The notes below the pieces were generated by a model, which worked only from the letters and a program-made list of their open reading frames with translations, had not been told where the DNA came from and did not search any database. 64,000 bases of DNA from Gloeomargaritales cyanobacterium VI4D9. Lineage in GTDB: Bacteria; Cyanobacteriota; Cyanobacteriia; Gloeomargaritales; Gloeomargaritaceae. A program made the translations under genes and the position numbers. Each line of letters begins with the position of its first letter. Within the stretch, counting starts at the first letter, position 1. The stretch lies in contig OV696605.1 in NCBI GenBank assembly GCA_927797885.1, positions 1,773,157 through 1,837,156 of the forward strand. Reading direction: 5' to 3'. This document shows, one piece after another, positions 17,762-26,556 of the stretch.

Positions 17762-18090
17762 ACGTTCTCCCGTAGATTCCACGCTTTTCTTCTGCCTCCC
17801 AACAGTAGCTTACAGTGAGAGAGGATTGATTGGAGAACGTCATCCGGGCAATTCGGGTCATCGACAAAGAACCAATAATCGCCAAACTGATCATTCACGG
17901 AGAAGCGATAGCCGCAATAGGAGAAATCTATCCAAGCCTCGGTAATATCATCGGTGACAAAATCGGTTACAGCCGCGCCATCTAAGCCTCCGATGTGGTC
18001 TCGCAACTTATACCAGAGCAAAGACTGAGGCAACTCACCAAACTGCCGAGAGCCATCATTCATAATCAGGTTCAGTAATTCTTCAGCCAT
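17758..18090 (-). CDS. Small unknown protein, first gene of the methyltransferase run
   Basis: 110 aa from ATG 18090. Acidic and rich in aromatic residues; it includes AWIDFSYCGYRFSVNDQFG and DYWFFVDDPNCPDDV. The pattern resembles small cyanobacterial proteins of unknown role, but I cannot name the family. It overlaps the next gene by 4 bp and so is probably co-translated with it and the methyltransferase. The zinc-ribbon gene stop is 13 bp upstream on the same strand. Confidence 0.6.
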   Translation of the reverse strand: MAEELLNLIMNDGSRQFGELPQSLLWYKLRDHIGGLDGAAVTDFVTDDITEAWIDFSYCGYRFSVNDQFGDYWFFVDDPNCPDDVLQSILSHCKLLLGGRRKAWNLRENV

Positions 18091-18103
18091 GCTCGAAAGC
18101 AAT

Positions 18104-19246
18104 CTAACTTTGTTCCTGGCGGGGCGGTTCCGGTGGTGGTTCTTTTTCTGATTCCAGAATCCCCCACAACCCAATCCCGGCGACAATTAACCCCAAAATC
18201 ACCGCCAAAACCACCTTCCAAACACTCAGCGGGTAATCCCCCAACATTCTGCCCGTCACGCCACAGGTAATCACTTGATAGGATTTGCCCCGATAGCGGT
18301 AACTGAACAACCACACCGGCAGGAGAATATGCTTAAAAGTAACCGCACTGTACTCGGTTTCAATACTGTCAATTCGTTGTTCATCCCCGCCAATATCCTG
18401 CTGCACATCCTCCCGGATCACCGCATCCATTTTTCGTTTGGCTTGGGCAAAGGCTTCCCGCAAAGGCACCTGATAACGTTCCACCCGATAGCCGCTCACA
18501 AAACTGTCGGCATAATTTTTTAAGTGCGAGGGCGAATAACCCCACTCCACCAACTGTTCCAGGCGGCGGGTCGGCAACGAACGGGTCGCAGGCACCAACA
18601 CATCATCAAAAAACCGCTCCACCCAGCCTTCCACATCATACCATTCCGTATGACGCACCTCACGGGTTTGCAAATTCCCGTCGTCATCCCGATAGGTTTC
18701 CACCTCGTAGTAGTATTCCCCCCGCTCCCCCTCGTAAAAACTGCGGGTATAGCTGTCAAACGTCCAAAAGGGCAAATAGATGCCCTGCAAATTTTCCGGT
18801 TGCGCTAACTGTTTCAGGTCGTTGGGGGCAAACCAATGCTGACCTAACCAATGGGACAGTTGACCGAACGCCTGCTGTTGGGTTGCCGCAAAGGGTCGCA
18901 CGGCTTGGGGGGCAATGAGCGGGTTGCTCGTCCGGGGCTGGACATTCAAATGCGTACCACAAAACGCACACAGGTCAGCCACATTTCTGGGGTCAAAGGT
19001 GGTCACCGCCCCACAAGCCGGACATTGAATTTCCTGCGCCGTCAGGGTCACCTGCTGGTTGTCCGCCTTCCGCAAAAACGCCTCGTAGGATTGCTCCTCA
19101 ACCTCCCCTTTCGTGCTGGGCACCTCCGTTTGCCAACCGCAGTAGGTACATTGCAACTTCTGCAATTGGGGAGCAAATTCCAACCCCTTCGCCCCGCATT
19201 GGGGACAAGTATGGTAGGCGGGAGTCTCCGACCGGGGCGCAGTCAT
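18104..19246 (-). CDS. Zinc-ribbon membrane protein, YdjH/PriA-zinc-ribbon-like partner of the SPFH protein
   Basis: 380 aa. Two N-terminal zinc ribbons are visible: CPQCG with CTYCGW (about residues 15-38), and CPACG with CAFCGT (about 75-97). A long soluble region with repeated aromatic and acidic patches (FWTFDSYTRSFYEGERGEYYYEV region) follows, then one membrane span near the C-terminus (about 343-364) and a short charged tail. Proteins of this plan are encoded beside SPFH proteins, as in the B. subtilis ydjFGHI operon, where they help recruit the PspA-type stress protein to membranes. The SPFH gene lies 22 bp upstream. Function here is inferred from that pairing. Confidence 0.75.
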   Translation of the reverse strand: MTAPRSETPAYHTCPQCGAKGLEFAPQLQKLQCTYCGWQTEVPSTKGEVEEQSYEAFLRKADNQQVTLTAQEIQCPACGAVTTFDPRNVADLCAFCGTHLNVQPRTSNPLIAPQAVRPFAATQQQAFGQLSHWLGQHWFAPNDLKQLAQPENLQGIYLPFWTFDSYTRSFYEGERGEYYYEVETYRDDDGNLQTREVRHTEWYDVEGWVERFFDDVLVPATRSLPTRRLEQLVEWGYSPSHLKNYADSFVSGYRVERYQVPLREAFAQAKRKMDAVIREDVQQDIGGDEQRIDSIETEYSAVTFKHILLPVWLFSYRYRGKSYQVITCGVTGRMLGDYPLSVWKVVLAVILGLIVAGIGLWGILESEKEPPPEPPRQEQS

Positions 19247-19268
19247 GGATTTTGCTGGAGCGAAACGG

Positions 19269-20384
19269 TTACGCTGGCGGCGGCGGCGGGGGCATCATGC
19301 TCAGACGACTGGCTAATTCCGGCACCTCTCCCATTCTCATCCAGGCAGGCATCCCCGCTTTCCACACATAGGTATCAGCCGTCAACCCCTGCTGGAGCAA
19401 TTGTTCCACAGGGAAAGGACCAAAGGTTTGCCCATTCCGGGAGAAATGCCACAACTCCGCACCGGGGGGCGGGGGCGGAGTCATCATTGGGGTTACGAAA
19501 CCGACCTGCTGTGGCTGTTGGGGCGGTTGTACTGGTCCCAAACTGTTCGCCAACCGTTGCCCCATCGCAATCCCCACACTCCAATCCACCGCTGGATGGT
19601 TTGCCCTGGGATTGGTCATCACCGTTTCGATGGCATTCGCCGTCTGGTATTGGGCGTACTGGTTCATGTCCCCCAGAATTCCCATCTTAATCCGCTTATC
19701 CAACACCTCTTCCAGTTCTGGGGGCAGGGAGACATTTTCGATCAAAAGCTGGGTCAATTCCAGACCAAACCGGTCAATGTCCGGTTGAATTTCCGTGCGA
19801 ATTTTTGTCCCCAAATCCCGGAACTGTGATGCCAAATCAATCAAAGGTAGTTTGGTCTTGCCCACCCAAGCCGTGAAACTAGAAACTATTTCCGCACGGA
19901 TTTGGTTGCTGATTTCGTTGACTTTGAACAACCCATCCGTACTCACCAACTGTTGCAACATATTCTGGGGGTCTTTGACTTTCATGGAGTAGGACCCAAA
20001 CGCTCGCACCCGCACCGAACCAAATTCCGCATCCCGCAGAATAATGGGACTTTGGGTTCCCCATTTCAAGTTGGTAAAATTCCGGGTGCTGAAGAAATAC
20101 ACTTCCGCCTTGAATGGGGAATTAAATCCATATGCCCAGGCTTTCAGGTTGCTTAAAATCGGCAGGTTACGGGTGTAGAGTTCATAGGTTCCTTCCTGGA
20201 AGACATCCGCCACCTGACCCTCATTCACAAATACCGCCATCTGCCCCGGACGGACGATTAATTTTGCCCCCTGCTTGATTTCATTATTGTACCGCTCAAA
20301 ACGATACACCATCGTATCGCTGGTGTTGTCCAACCACTCAATGAGGTCAAGCAGTTGACTACGAAAGACGTTCCCAAATCCCAT
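19269..20384 (-). CDS. SPFH-domain protein (YdjI type) with C-terminal GYF_2 domain
   Basis: 371 aa. Residues about 1-260 match the SPFH/YdjI-type family (old name: virion core protein-like), with GAKLIVRPGQMAVFVNEGQ and the GTYELYTRNLPIL stretch. A Pro/Gln-rich linker (about 292-315) leads to a GYF_2 domain (about 318-360; WHFSRNGQTFGPFPVEQL, WKAGMPAWMRM) that usually binds Pro-rich sequences. The C-terminus is a proline run. There is no membrane span, so it should be recruited by the co-transcribed zinc-ribbon membrane protein. The pair probably works in membrane stress; no PspA/Vipp1 gene is in the window. Confidence 0.82.
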   Translation of the reverse strand: MGFGNVFRSQLLDLIEWLDNTSDTMVYRFERYNNEIKQGAKLIVRPGQMAVFVNEGQVADVFQEGTYELYTRNLPILSNLKAWAYGFNSPFKAEVYFFSTRNFTNLKWGTQSPIILRDAEFGSVRVRAFGSYSMKVKDPQNMLQQLVSTDGLFKVNEISNQIRAEIVSSFTAWVGKTKLPLIDLASQFRDLGTKIRTEIQPDIDRFGLELTQLLIENVSLPPELEEVLDKRIKMGILGDMNQYAQYQTANAIETVMTNPRANHPAVDWSVGIAMGQRLANSLGPVQPPQQPQQVGFVTPMMTPPPPPGAELWHFSRNGQTFGPFPVEQLLQQGLTADTYVWKAGMPAWMRMGEVPELASRLSMMPPPPPPA

Positions 20385-20492
20385 AAACTTGCCCCCTTGC
20401 CCCTACAACTTGGTTGATAACCCTACTGCCACCCTTTTCCGATACCCTAAGTATAGCGATGCCATTTTGATCCCGCAAGCGCAGGCGGTGCC

Positions 20493-21086
20493 ATGTCCCA
20501 TCAAATCAATGTCTTTACGCCCCAACAATGGCGAGCCATGACGGTTCCGGGGGTTTATCGCACCGGTCAACCCCCCGTCGCTTGGGATGGGGAACAGTTG
20601 CGCCAATGGAAACAAAAAATCATCGCCTACCAACAGGGGCAAACCCAAATCCTCTGCCACCAAACGGATTTATTTGCTTCTTCCAGCCCATCCCCGTTAT
20701 GCAACCCTTTTGCACTAACTCCCCAGGGCGGGCAATTTTTTCGGGTGCCAGGGGAATTTTCCCAAAATGAACCCTGTATTTATTTTGTGATTGACCAAGC
20801 GGCGCCGTTGATTTTATACATCGGCGAAACGGTGAATTTGTGCCAGCGGTGGCAGGGACAGCACGATTGCAAAACCTATCTCAGTTACTATTTAGACGAC
20901 CATCGCCGCTATCAATTGGACACCCAAATCCAGTGGGTTTTTGATTGGCAGGTGCCCCGGGCGACCCGTCCCCGGCAACGGTTGGAACAAAAATTGATTC
21001 AGCATTGGTTGCCCCCATTTAACAAAGAAAGTTGGAGCCAGTGGGGTGCCCCTTGGCGGATTCATTACCGGGTGGCAGAGCTTTGA
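20493..21086 (+). CDS. GIY-YIG nuclease family protein
   Basis: 197 aa. The C-terminal half has the GIY-YIG signature as CIYFV...LYIGETVNLCQRW (about residues 94-117), with a later helix containing Glu in RLEQKLIQHWLPPFN. The N-terminal 80 residues are not recognisable. Stand-alone proteins like this are common in cyanobacteria with unknown substrates. It is convergent with the DUF3370 gene, 19 bp apart. Confidence 0.75.
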   Translation: MSHQINVFTPQQWRAMTVPGVYRTGQPPVAWDGEQLRQWKQKIIAYQQGQTQILCHQTDLFASSSPSPLCNPFALTPQGGQFFRVPGEFSQNEPCIYFVIDQAAPLILYIGETVNLCQRWQGQHDCKTYLSYYLDDHRRYQLDTQIQWVFDWQVPRATRPRQRLEQKLIQHWLPPFNKESWSQWGAPWRIHYRVAEL

Positions 21087-21105
21087 GCGGTGACGTGATC
21101 CCACA

Positions 21106-22695
21106 TCAACGGGATTTGCTCACCGGCACCTGGGTCAAGGGTGGGGATTCCAGACCGCTGGGTTTGGGGGGCGTTTGGGTTACGCTGGGGCTGAGGGTCT
21201 GCACCGTCAACACCTGGGGCGGCGTGGCATCGGGGGGATACAGGTAATCCACCTCCACCAGCCGTTGCTCTTTGGGGGCTAAATTTAACGTCACCAAGGG
21301 TTCCCCCTGTTGTCCCCGATACTTGACCACATGGACATAACGCACCTGGGGGGAGCCATCGTCCGCCGGATAGCGCAGGCGGATCGTGCCCCGGAAAAAC
21401 ACCCGGCGTTCCGGGGGTTCCAGAAATTGCAGACCGCCCCGATTGGCATCATCCTTGAGGGGGCACTGGAGGGAAATCGCCACTGTCTGCGGGAAATTGC
21501 TGGGGTTGTACAGCGGCATTTGCAGGTCGTAATGCACCCCATAATTCCCATGCGCCAGATAGGCGGTGTCGGGATAACGTACCAACAGGGGGGCACTCTG
21601 GATTTGCCCCGTGCCAAAGGTGCCCCGGTTCAGGGTACTCAAGCCGTAGGAAAACGCCTGCCCTTGGGGGGGAATGGTCAACAGCTGGGGTTGCTCTGAA
21701 GCAATCCCCGCCGCCTCATCCGTCAACCGAGCCGACCACTGGGAACCCCGCGCCACCCCCGCCACCCGACCATAGAAAAATCGCACCGCATGACTGGCAT
21801 GTAGGGGTGTGGGGGGAATATCCCGGGGTCCCGCCAGGGTGCCCTGTTCCAACACCTGCACCCAGTCCTGGAGGGTGGGCATTTGTTCCCGACCATCCCA
21901 GGTACGGCTGGCATAGCGAGCCAGACTCGCCACATACACGGGGCCATCGCTGGTCAAACGGGCAAACGTGGAGCGACCATTGGAAGAGGGATAAAGGTTC
22001 GGTTCCGGGAGGACTTCCATCTCCCCTGGCGCCAGGGTGGGATTTTGCAGCGCCAGCACCATCCCCTGCGCCAGATTGATTTCCGGCGGTACGGGCAAAC
22101 GGGAGGTCACGGTGCGGGGTAAGCGGGGAGCGGGGATGGGTAAATTTGCCAACAACCGGTACTCCCCCGGAGCCAACACGATATTTGGCGGCCAATTTCT
22201 CTGCCGTCCCCCCCGCAAGACCACATTCATCGCCCGACTCCCCGGCCCGGAAAACACATAGCCCCGGGAATTGTCCAAATAGGAAGGCAAATTCACAAAC
22301 GGAGCCTCTGGCGTACTCAAAAAACTCGCCGCCTGGGTGACATTCAGCCGCACATACTCCTGGGTGGGGTTGTGCAAAATGAACCCTAGGAACAACGTCG
22401 GCGTATTCTCCGGGTCGTTGGTGCGGAAAATATGGTGGGCAAACAGGGTAAACTGCCCCTTCAACGGCAAGTTTAGGTGGGCTTGGGGAGTACGTTTGCC
22501 CTGGGGGGGAAAGGTGGACAGTAAAATCCCTTCCTGTTGCACCACCTCCGGGCTGTTGCTGTTGAACATCAGCACATCATCCAATACCCCCGGCAAAGGC
22601 CGTACCGGTTGGGGGCTGAAAATCGTCCGCCGGGCCGCTGGGGTCGGGGGCGGCGCTGGGGCGGCCTGGGCAAGGATTGGCAACATAAACAGCAT
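21106..22695 (-). CDS. DUF3370 family exported protein
   Basis: 529 aa with a short hydrophobic N-terminus (MLFMLPILAQA) that probably acts as a signal peptide; an in-frame stop 7 codons upstream fixes the start. The rest is soluble, beta-rich and Pro-rich, with the family patches QPVRPLPGVLDDVLMFNSNSP, IFRTNDPENTPTLFLGFILHN and the NYGVHYDLQMPLYNPS region. DUF3370 is almost confined to cyanobacteria and its role is unknown. It is probably in the periplasm or cell surface. Confidence 0.82.
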   Translation of the reverse strand: MLFMLPILAQAAPAPPPTPAARRTIFSPQPVRPLPGVLDDVLMFNSNSPEVVQQEGILLSTFPPQGKRTPQAHLNLPLKGQFTLFAHHIFRTNDPENTPTLFLGFILHNPTQEYVRLNVTQAASFLSTPEAPFVNLPSYLDNSRGYVFSGPGSRAMNVVLRGGRQRNWPPNIVLAPGEYRLLANLPIPAPRLPRTVTSRLPVPPEINLAQGMVLALQNPTLAPGEMEVLPEPNLYPSSNGRSTFARLTSDGPVYVASLARYASRTWDGREQMPTLQDWVQVLEQGTLAGPRDIPPTPLHASHAVRFFYGRVAGVARGSQWSARLTDEAAGIASEQPQLLTIPPQGQAFSYGLSTLNRGTFGTGQIQSAPLLVRYPDTAYLAHGNYGVHYDLQMPLYNPSNFPQTVAISLQCPLKDDANRGGLQFLEPPERRVFFRGTIRLRYPADDGSPQVRYVHVVKYRGQQGEPLVTLNLAPKEQRLVEVDYLYPPDATPPQVLTVQTLSPSVTQTPPKPSGLESPPLTQVPVSKSR

Positions 22696-22819
22696 GGGAT
22701 AGGGTAGTGAAGGTTAGGAGCGAGCCATGATTATAATAAAGCTATAGCCCGTTTATTCCCAGTATTTCAAGTCAAAATTACCCCCAAAATTCCCGGCACC
22801 TCCGAAGGATTCGCAAATT

Positions 22820-23035
22820 GTGGTTGCTATTATTGTCTCTATTTTGTTGGCTTTGGGACTGTTATTTACTGCTCTATTTTCTGTACAAAATGCTACTTTG
22901 GTCAACCTGCGCTGGTTGTTTTGGCAATCCATTCCCCTCCCCTTCGGCTGGGTGTTGACCCTGGGGTTTGCCCTGGGACTGGTGACCGGGGCGGTGCTGT
23001 GGGTGGGGCAACGGCGATGGCGGTTCCCCAGGTGA
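22820..23035 (+). CDS. LapA (DUF1049) domain small membrane protein
   Basis: 71 aa from GTG 22820, with GAAGGA about 10 nt upstream. Two membrane spans flank the typical [21 protein letters not shown] segment, and a basic C-terminus follows (RRWRFPR). LapA proteins take part in outer-membrane lipid or envelope assembly in proteobacteria; the cyanobacterial role is not established. It lies 52 bp before petC and may be co-transcribed with it. Confidence 0.82.
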   Translation: MVAIIVSILLALGLLFTALFSVQNATLVNLRWLFWQSIPLPFGWVLTLGFALGLVTGAVLWVGQRRWRFPR

Positions 23036-23087
23036 TAGACTAAGATGCGTGTGTCCAAATATAACGTACCTTCTCAGGATTCCTGCC

Positions 23088-23633
23088 ATGGCTTCCGTCT
23101 CTAGCAGTGCCGATGTACCCGATATGGGTCGCCGCCAATTCATGAATTTGTTAATGACCGGGGGATTGACGGCCACCGCCCTGGCCGCCCTTTATCCCTT
23201 TGTCAGCTTTTTTATCCCGGCGGATGCTGGGGGGGGTGCTGGGGGCGGGGTGATCGCCAAGGATGCCCAGGGGAACGACATCAAGGTGGATGAATACCTG
23301 AAAACCCATCCCCCCGGCGACCGTTCCCTCGCCCAAGGCCCCAAGGGTGACCCGACGTACATTGTGGTGACGGAGGATGCCCAAATTGCTGAATACGGCT
23401 TGAATGCGGTCTGTACCCACCTGGGTTGCGTAGTGCCCTGGAATGCCAGCGAAAACAAATTCATTTGCCCCTGTCATGGTTCCCAGTACGACAAAACCGG
23501 TAAAGTGGTGCGTGGCCCTGCCCCCTTGTCCCTGGCGTTGGTGAAAGCCCAGGTCACGGAGGACGACAAGGTACTCTTTACCACCTGGACGGAGACGGAT
23601 TTTCGCACGGGGCAAAAGCCCTGGTGGACTTAA
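23088..23633 (+). CDS. petC: Rieske iron-sulfur protein of cytochrome b6f
   Basis: 181 aa from ATG 23088, the usual length and start ([18 protein letters not shown]). One N-terminal membrane span is preceded by the twin-Arg-like GRRQFMN. The [2Fe-2S] ligands are in CTHLGC and CPCHGS. PetC takes electrons from plastoquinol and passes them to cytochrome f. It forms the classic petC-petA operon, 25 bp before petA, ending at a strong terminator. Confidence 0.97.
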   Translation: MASVSSSADVPDMGRRQFMNLLMTGGLTATALAALYPFVSFFIPADAGGGAGGGVIAKDAQGNDIKVDEYLKTHPPGDRSLAQGPKGDPTYIVVTEDAQIAEYGLNAVCTHLGCVVPWNASENKFICPCHGSQYDKTGKVVRGPAPLSLALVKAQVTEDDKVLFTTWTETDFRTGQKPWWT

Positions 23634-23658
23634 CCCTTTTTTAGGTCATCATCACACT

Positions 23659-24600
23659 ATGAAACCCAATTTTTCTCTAAATCGGCTGGCGGCAATGGTT
23701 TTGGGGATATGGCTCCTGTGGGCTTTGACCCCCGCCCCCGCCCATGCCTATCCTTTTTGGGCGCAACAGGCTTATGAAAATCCCCGGGAAGCCACCGGGC
23801 GGATCGTCTGCGCCAACTGCCATCTGGCTCAGAAACCGGTGCGGTTGGAACTGCCCCAGGCGGTTTTACCCAACCAGGTCTTTGAGGCGAAGGTGAAGAT
23901 TCCCTACGATACCAGCGTGCAACAGGTGTACGCAGATGGCAGTACTGGACCGTTGAATGTGGGGGCGGTGGTGATTTTGCCGGAGGGGTTTACCCTGGCA
24001 CCAGAGAACCGCATCCCGCCGGAACTGCAGGAAAAAATTGAAGGGATTTATTACCAACCCTACAGCGAAGATAAGGACAATATCCTGCTGGTGGGACCTT
24101 TGCCGGGGGATCAGTACCAGGAAATTGTGTTTCCCATCCTCTCTCCCGACCCGGCGACCAACAAGAATGTGCATTTCTTCAAGTATCCGGTGTACCTGGG
24201 CGGCAATCGGGGACGGGGGCAGGTTTACCCGACCGGCGAGAAGAGCAATAACACGGTTTACACCACACCGATTGCAGGACAGATTACCGCCATTACTCCC
24301 CAGGAAGGGGGCGGTTATCGGGTGACGATTCAGCCGGAAACGGGTGCGCCTGTGGAGGAAACCATCCCGCCGGGACCGAGCCTGATTGTGGCGGTCGGGG
24401 ATACGGTGAGTGCCGATGCGCCCTTGACGAACAATCCCAACGTGGGCGGATTTGGGCAAGCGGAAGGGGAAATTGTCCTGCAAAGCCCCACCCGGTTGAA
24501 GTGGTTAATGGCATTCCTGGCGACGGTGGCTTTTGCCCAGGTGATGCTGGTGTTGAAAAAACGCCAATGGGAAAAGGTACAGGCGCAGATGGAATTTTAG
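23659..24600 (+). CDS. petA: Cytochrome f
   Basis: 313 aa. The signal peptide ends at AHA; the mature protein begins Tyr31, whose amino group is the expected axial haem ligand. CANCH (Cys51, Cys54, His55) binds haem c. A large lumenal domain is followed by one C-terminal membrane span and the [14 protein letters not shown] tail. It carries electrons from the Rieske protein to plastocyanin, encoded by petE in this same window. Confidence 0.98.
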   Translation: MKPNFSLNRLAAMVLGIWLLWALTPAPAHAYPFWAQQAYENPREATGRIVCANCHLAQKPVRLELPQAVLPNQVFEAKVKIPYDTSVQQVYADGSTGPLNVGAVVILPEGFTLAPENRIPPELQEKIEGIYYQPYSEDKDNILLVGPLPGDQYQEIVFPILSPDPATNKNVHFFKYPVYLGGNRGRGQVYPTGEKSNNTVYTTPIAGQITAITPQEGGGYRVTIQPETGAPVEETIPPGPSLIVAVGDTVSADAPLTNNPNVGGFGQAEGEIVLQSPTRLKWLMAFLATVAFAQVMLVLKKRQWEKVQAQMEF

Positions 24601-24623
24601 GGAGTCACCCAAGCGTATCGGTG

Positions 24624-24647
24624 GGGGGAGTCATCCCCCTTTTTTTG
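24624..24647 (+). terminator. Rho-independent terminator of petC-petA
   Basis: GGGGGA (24624-24629), loop GTCA, TCCCCC (24634-24639), then eight T residues (24640-24647). It begins 23 bp after the petA stop. Confidence 0.85.
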
Positions 24648-24718
24648 TACTCAAAGATTTTTCTGTTATGCTCGATCAGGGTTGAATTAATTTTCGCAAG
24701 ATCAATAACTGACCCCCC

Positions 24719-25195
24719 ATGACCATTACCTTCAGCACCGACCGGCACAAAGTCGATGTCCTCCAGGTGCAACATTTACTCGCCATTGGGGCGTTTTGGG
24801 CGAGCCAACGTACCCTCAGCGACCTGGAAACCGCCATTCAGCACAGTGAGCCGGTGGTGACCGCCTGGGACGGGGAACGGTTGATTGGCTTTGCCCGTGC
24901 CACCTCCGACTGGGTCTATCGGGCGGTGCTTTGGGACGTGGTGATTCACCCGGAGTACCGGGGGCAGGGGTTGGGGCGCACCTTGGTCACTACCCTCCTC
25001 GCCCATCCCAGCATTAACCAAGTGGAGCGGGTGTATTTGATGACCAGCAGTCAACAGGGGTTTTACGAACGGTTGGGATTTACGGAAAATCTCACCACCA
25101 CGATGGTTTTATTTAACCGGCAACCCGCCTTGCCCTTGCCTGAATTGGAACGGTTAATGGAAGCCCCCGATGCTCCCGTCCTGCCTGCGTCCTAA
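24719..25195 (+). CDS. GNAT-family N-acetyltransferase
   Basis: 158 aa. The acetyl-CoA-binding motif A is VVIHPEYRGQGLGRTLVTTLL, shown here in parts: VIHPEYRGQGLGR. The C-terminal part FYERLGFTEN is also typical. Substrate is unknown. The stop codon overlaps the next start as TAATG, so it heads a three-gene run with the esterase and dipeptidase genes. Confidence 0.88.
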   Translation: MTITFSTDRHKVDVLQVQHLLAIGAFWASQRTLSDLETAIQHSEPVVTAWDGERLIGFARATSDWVYRAVLWDVVIHPEYRGQGLGRTLVTTLLAHPSINQVERVYLMTSSQQGFYERLGFTENLTTTMVLFNRQPALPLPELERLMEAPDAPVLPAS

Positions 25196-25839
25196 TGGCT
25201 GAATTTGCGGTCATCTACATTCATGGATTTGCCTCCAGCCCCAATTCGGGGAAAGCCCGGTTTTTTCAGCAAAAATTTACGGATTTAGGTATTCCGATTC
25301 AGGTTCCCGATTTGAACCAGGGGGATTTTACCCACCTCACCCTCACCCGGCAAATTCAACAGATTGAAAGCATTTTAACCTCTACCCGGACGGTTTTAAT
25401 TGGCTCTAGTTTTGGGGGATTAACCGCCGCTTTACTGGCAGAAAAACATCCTCAAATTAGCCATATTATTCTCCTAGCTCCCGCCTTTGGGATGCTCAAG
25501 TATTGGCAGGAAAAAATGACCCCTGAGCAACTGCAACAATGGCATGACCAGGGCACCCTGCTGGTTTATCACTACGGCGCAGGCAAGGAATTACCCTTAC
25601 ACTACGATTTTTTAGTAGATTTACGCTCCTATGATGACCAGAAATTAACTCGTCCAGTACCTACCTTAATCATTCATGGGAAATTGGATGATGTGGTGCC
25701 CATTACCGTGAGTGAAACCTACGCCCAAACCCGCCCCTGGGTGCGCCTTGTCCCCGTAGAGGATGACCATAGTTTGAAACGGGATTTACCCCTGATTTGG
25801 CAGGAACTCTGCACTTTTTTAGAACTCAATCCCGCCTAA
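25195..25839 (+). CDS. YqiA/UPF0227-type alpha/beta-hydrolase
   Basis: 214 aa. The N-terminal YIHGFASSPNSGKA is characteristic of YqiA-like esterases. The catalytic triad can be read as Ser in GSSFGG, Asp in HGKLDDVVP and His in VEDDHSLKRDL. Its natural substrate is not known. It is coupled to the upstream acetyltransferase by a 1-nt overlap, and the next gene starts 4 bp after its stop. Confidence 0.85.
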   Translation: MAEFAVIYIHGFASSPNSGKARFFQQKFTDLGIPIQVPDLNQGDFTHLTLTRQIQQIESILTSTRTVLIGSSFGGLTAALLAEKHPQISHIILLAPAFGMLKYWQEKMTPEQLQQWHDQGTLLVYHYGAGKELPLHYDFLVDLRSYDDQKLTRPVPTLIIHGKLDDVVPITVSETYAQTRPWVRLVPVEDDHSLKRDLPLIWQELCTFLELNPA

Positions 25840-25843
25840 ATTC

Positions 25844-26545
25844 ATGCCGACCGCTGGACTCAAACCCTACCGTTATCTCCCGATTCAGGAATGCGGTGAA
25901 CCTTTAGTGCTGATTCCCGATGACCAAGTTGCCTTAACCCTGCCCCACCCCTACGCCCAACTCGGTGCGCCCTACGGTTCTCATTCCCCTTTCTCCCTCC
26001 GGCAAAGCGTGTTAACAAAATTATTACAAGCCCAGGATCATTTACAGCAGATTAACCCCGGTTGGCGGCTGTGTATTTTTGATGGTTATCGTCCTAATTT
26101 TGTGCAAACATTTATGGTGCAACATACCTATCAAGAACTGCTGAAAACCCGACCGGAACTTTCACCAGAGGCACGCTGGGCGCAGGTGTATCAAATTTGG
26201 GCAGTACCCAGCGATGACCCGGCTACCCCACCCCCCCACAGCACCGGTGCCGCCGTGGATTTAACCCTGTGGGATGAATGTGGGCAGGAAGTGGCTATGG
26301 GTGCCCCGATTGATGAATGTTCGCCCCGCTCCCTGCCGGATTATTACCCCCCAGACAGTCAGTACAGCGTGCATCGCAATTTACTCCATGAAGTGATGAG
26401 CCACGCCGGTTTTGTCCGTCATCCCGAAGAATGGTGGCATTTTTCCTGGGGGGATCAACTGTGGGCATGGGTAACCGGGGCACCAATGGCTCACTACGGA
26501 CGGGTCGAGGAGCGGGGAACCCCCGGAGATTCCCCACGCCTTTGA
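25844..26545 (+). CDS. D-alanyl-D-alanine dipeptidase (VanX/DdpX type, M15D)
   Basis: 233 aa. Zinc peptidase motifs are intact: DGYRPNFVQ, STGAAVDLTLWD (His and Asp ligands in HSTGAAVD) and EWWHFSW (catalytic Glu and third His ligand). There is no signal peptide, so it should act in the cytoplasm on D-Ala-D-Ala from wall recycling. Nothing nearby (VanH, VanA) suggests vancomycin resistance. It is the last gene of the acetyltransferase-esterase-dipeptidase run and converges with the deoxyhypusine-synthase-like gene. Confidence 0.88.
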   Translation: MPTAGLKPYRYLPIQECGEPLVLIPDDQVALTLPHPYAQLGAPYGSHSPFSLRQSVLTKLLQAQDHLQQINPGWRLCIFDGYRPNFVQTFMVQHTYQELLKTRPELSPEARWAQVYQIWAVPSDDPATPPPHSTGAAVDLTLWDECGQEVAMGAPIDECSPRSLPDYYPPDSQYSVHRNLLHEVMSHAGFVRHPEEWWHFSWGDQLWAWVTGAPMAHYGRVEERGTPGDSPRL

Positions 26546-26556
26546 CTAGATCACCA

